This document shows, one piece after another, positions 4,711-5,156 of a DNA stretch of 5,156 nt (position 1 is the first letter of the stretch; each line of letters begins with the position of its first letter). The position numbers and the translations under genes were made by a program. This stretch comes from Candidatus Omnitrophota bacterium. Its GTDB lineage: Bacteria; Omnitrophota; Gorgyraeia; 1-14-0-20-64-10; JACQQZ01. The notes below the pieces were generated by a model that made no database searches, was not told where the DNA came from, and worked only from the letters and a program-made list of their open reading frames with translations. Where the stretch lies: positions 1-5,156 of the forward strand of contig JACQRF010000156.1 of assembly GCA_016206635.1 (NCBI GenBank). Reading direction: 5' to 3'.

Positions 4711-5156
4711 ATGTTGCGACGAGCGATTGGTGTTCTCATTGGGGGTGCGCTGCTCGCGGCCGCTGGCCTGCCTGCCGGTCAGGCAGGGGCGGCGGCCGCG
4801 CCACCGGTACGGGTGGCGGCCACCCTCTCCACCTTCGCCGAGATAGTCAAGCAAATCGGCGGGGAGCATGTCGAGGCGTCGGTCATCGCCCCGCCGCGGT
4901 TCAACGCGCACTTCATCGAGCCGAGACCCAGCGACGTGCTGAAAGTCAAAAAGGCCGACCTATTCGTCCATGCCGGCCTGGATCTGGAAGTGTGGCGCGC
5001 GCCGCTGTTGGACGCCGCCGGGAATGCCCAGGTGTTTCCCGGCCAGCCCGGCGAGCTGGACCTGTCGCGGGGGATCGCACTGTTGGAGATTCCGGACAGG
5101 CCGTTGTCGCGGGTGATGGGGGACATCCATCTGTACGGGAACCCGCACTACTGGAC
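4711..5156 (+). CDS. ZnuA-like metal ABC transporter substrate-binding protein (3' partial)
   Basis: This is the periplasmic receptor of a cluster A-I (ZnuA/TroA/MntC-type) ABC importer, which captures Zn2+ or Mn2+ for a membrane permease. The first 148 residues are present. A signal peptide covers about 1-28 (RR start, Ala/Gly-rich core). The mature part begins VRVAATLSTFAEIVKQIGGEHV. The first metal-ligand region reads FNAHFIEPRPSDV, with His67 at the usual first-ligand position, and the second reads GDIHLYGNPHYW, with His140 and His146. The long His/Asp/Glu-rich loop that ZnuA proteins often carry between these sites is absent; the stretch 110-137 is short and ordinary. It may therefore be closer to Mn/Zn binders without that loop. 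GGAGG at 4701-4705 lies 5 nt before the ATG. The preceding barrel gene ends 12 nt upstream. The family normally has about 300 residues, so roughly half lies beyond the edge, probably followed by ATPase and permease genes. Confidence 0.88.
   Translation, partial: MLRRAIGVLIGGALLAAAGLPAGQAGAAAAPPVRVAATLSTFAEIVKQIGGEHVEASVIAPPRFNAHFIEPRPSDVLKVKKADLFVHAGLDLEVWRAPLLDAAGNAQVFPGQPGELDLSRGIALLEIPDRPLSRVMGDIHLYGNPHYW
4767..4787. repeat. short inverted repeat inside the signal-peptide coding region
   Basis: CCTGCCTG (4767-4774) and CAGGCAGG (4780-4787) are exact reverse complements separated by 5 nt (CCGGT). In the mRNA this gives an 8-bp GC-rich hairpin about 55 nt after the start codon. It falls in the part that encodes Leu-Pro-Ala-Gly-Gln-Ala, near the signal-peptide cleavage region. 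It could slow early translation, or it may be a small palindromic repeat tolerated in a flexible region. Chance in GC-rich DNA is not excluded. Confidence 0.55.

Noticed and set aside
3439..4911. 490-residue open frame on the minus strand
   Set aside because: It mirrors the barrel gene and the start of the ZnuA-like gene. Its composition is low-information (Arg, Gly, Pro, Leu), whereas the plus strand has a signal peptide, strands, ribosome sites and family motifs.
1..5156. CRISPR arrays, tRNA or rRNA genes, insertion sequences
   Set aside because: No regularly spaced repeats, no cloverleaf or rRNA-like sequence, and no transposase or paired terminal repeats were seen.

Overview
This is a GC-rich window of densely packed plus-strand genes from a Gram-negative (diderm) bacterium. 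It encodes TonB/ExbB/ExbD, an outer-membrane beta-barrel and a periplasmic metal-binding protein. GC-rich codon choice, GTG start use and the gene combination fit an environmental lineage such as Nitrospirota or a proteobacterium. That placement is an impression from the sequence, not a demonstrated one. The theme is uptake of a transition metal, most likely zinc, across both membranes.

Layout. (1) Positions 1-545 are unusual. An open frame entering from the left edge encodes what looks like the C-terminal, winged-helix-like part of an ATPase or regulator. Near 350-400 its protein character fades, and a different frame carries the last ~43 residues of a TonB-dependent outer-membrane receptor, ending at 526. 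This looks like a genomic join, deletion or assembly chimera that removed nearly all of a receptor gene. (2) Positions 548-2985 hold a tightly coupled exbB-exbD-tonB-ZIP transporter run, with gaps or overlaps of +1, -4 and -1 nt. The first three are the inner-membrane motor that energises outer-membrane receptors. The fourth is a ZIP-family divalent-metal permease. (3) Positions 2986-3019 form a 34-nt near-perfect palindrome, followed immediately by a sigma70-like promoter. (4) From 3061 a second unit encodes a small membrane-anchored His/Cys-rich protein, a coiled-coil plus beta-barrel outer-membrane protein of the type found beside zinc ABC transporters, and the start of a ZnuA-like substrate-binding protein that runs off the right edge.

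Working model (inference). The outer-membrane barrel admits the metal. The ZnuA-like protein, and perhaps the small His/Cys protein, binds it in the periplasm. An ABC permease beyond the right edge and the ZIP protein import it. ExbB/ExbD/TonB would drive an outer-membrane receptor, but the receptor formerly adjacent to them is reduced to its C-terminal tail here.

No wholly new system can be demonstrated from this window. The points most worth following are the receptor/ATPase junction, the leaderless-looking promoter for the small His/Cys protein, the palindrome, and an EF-hand-like acidic loop in the outer-membrane barrel.
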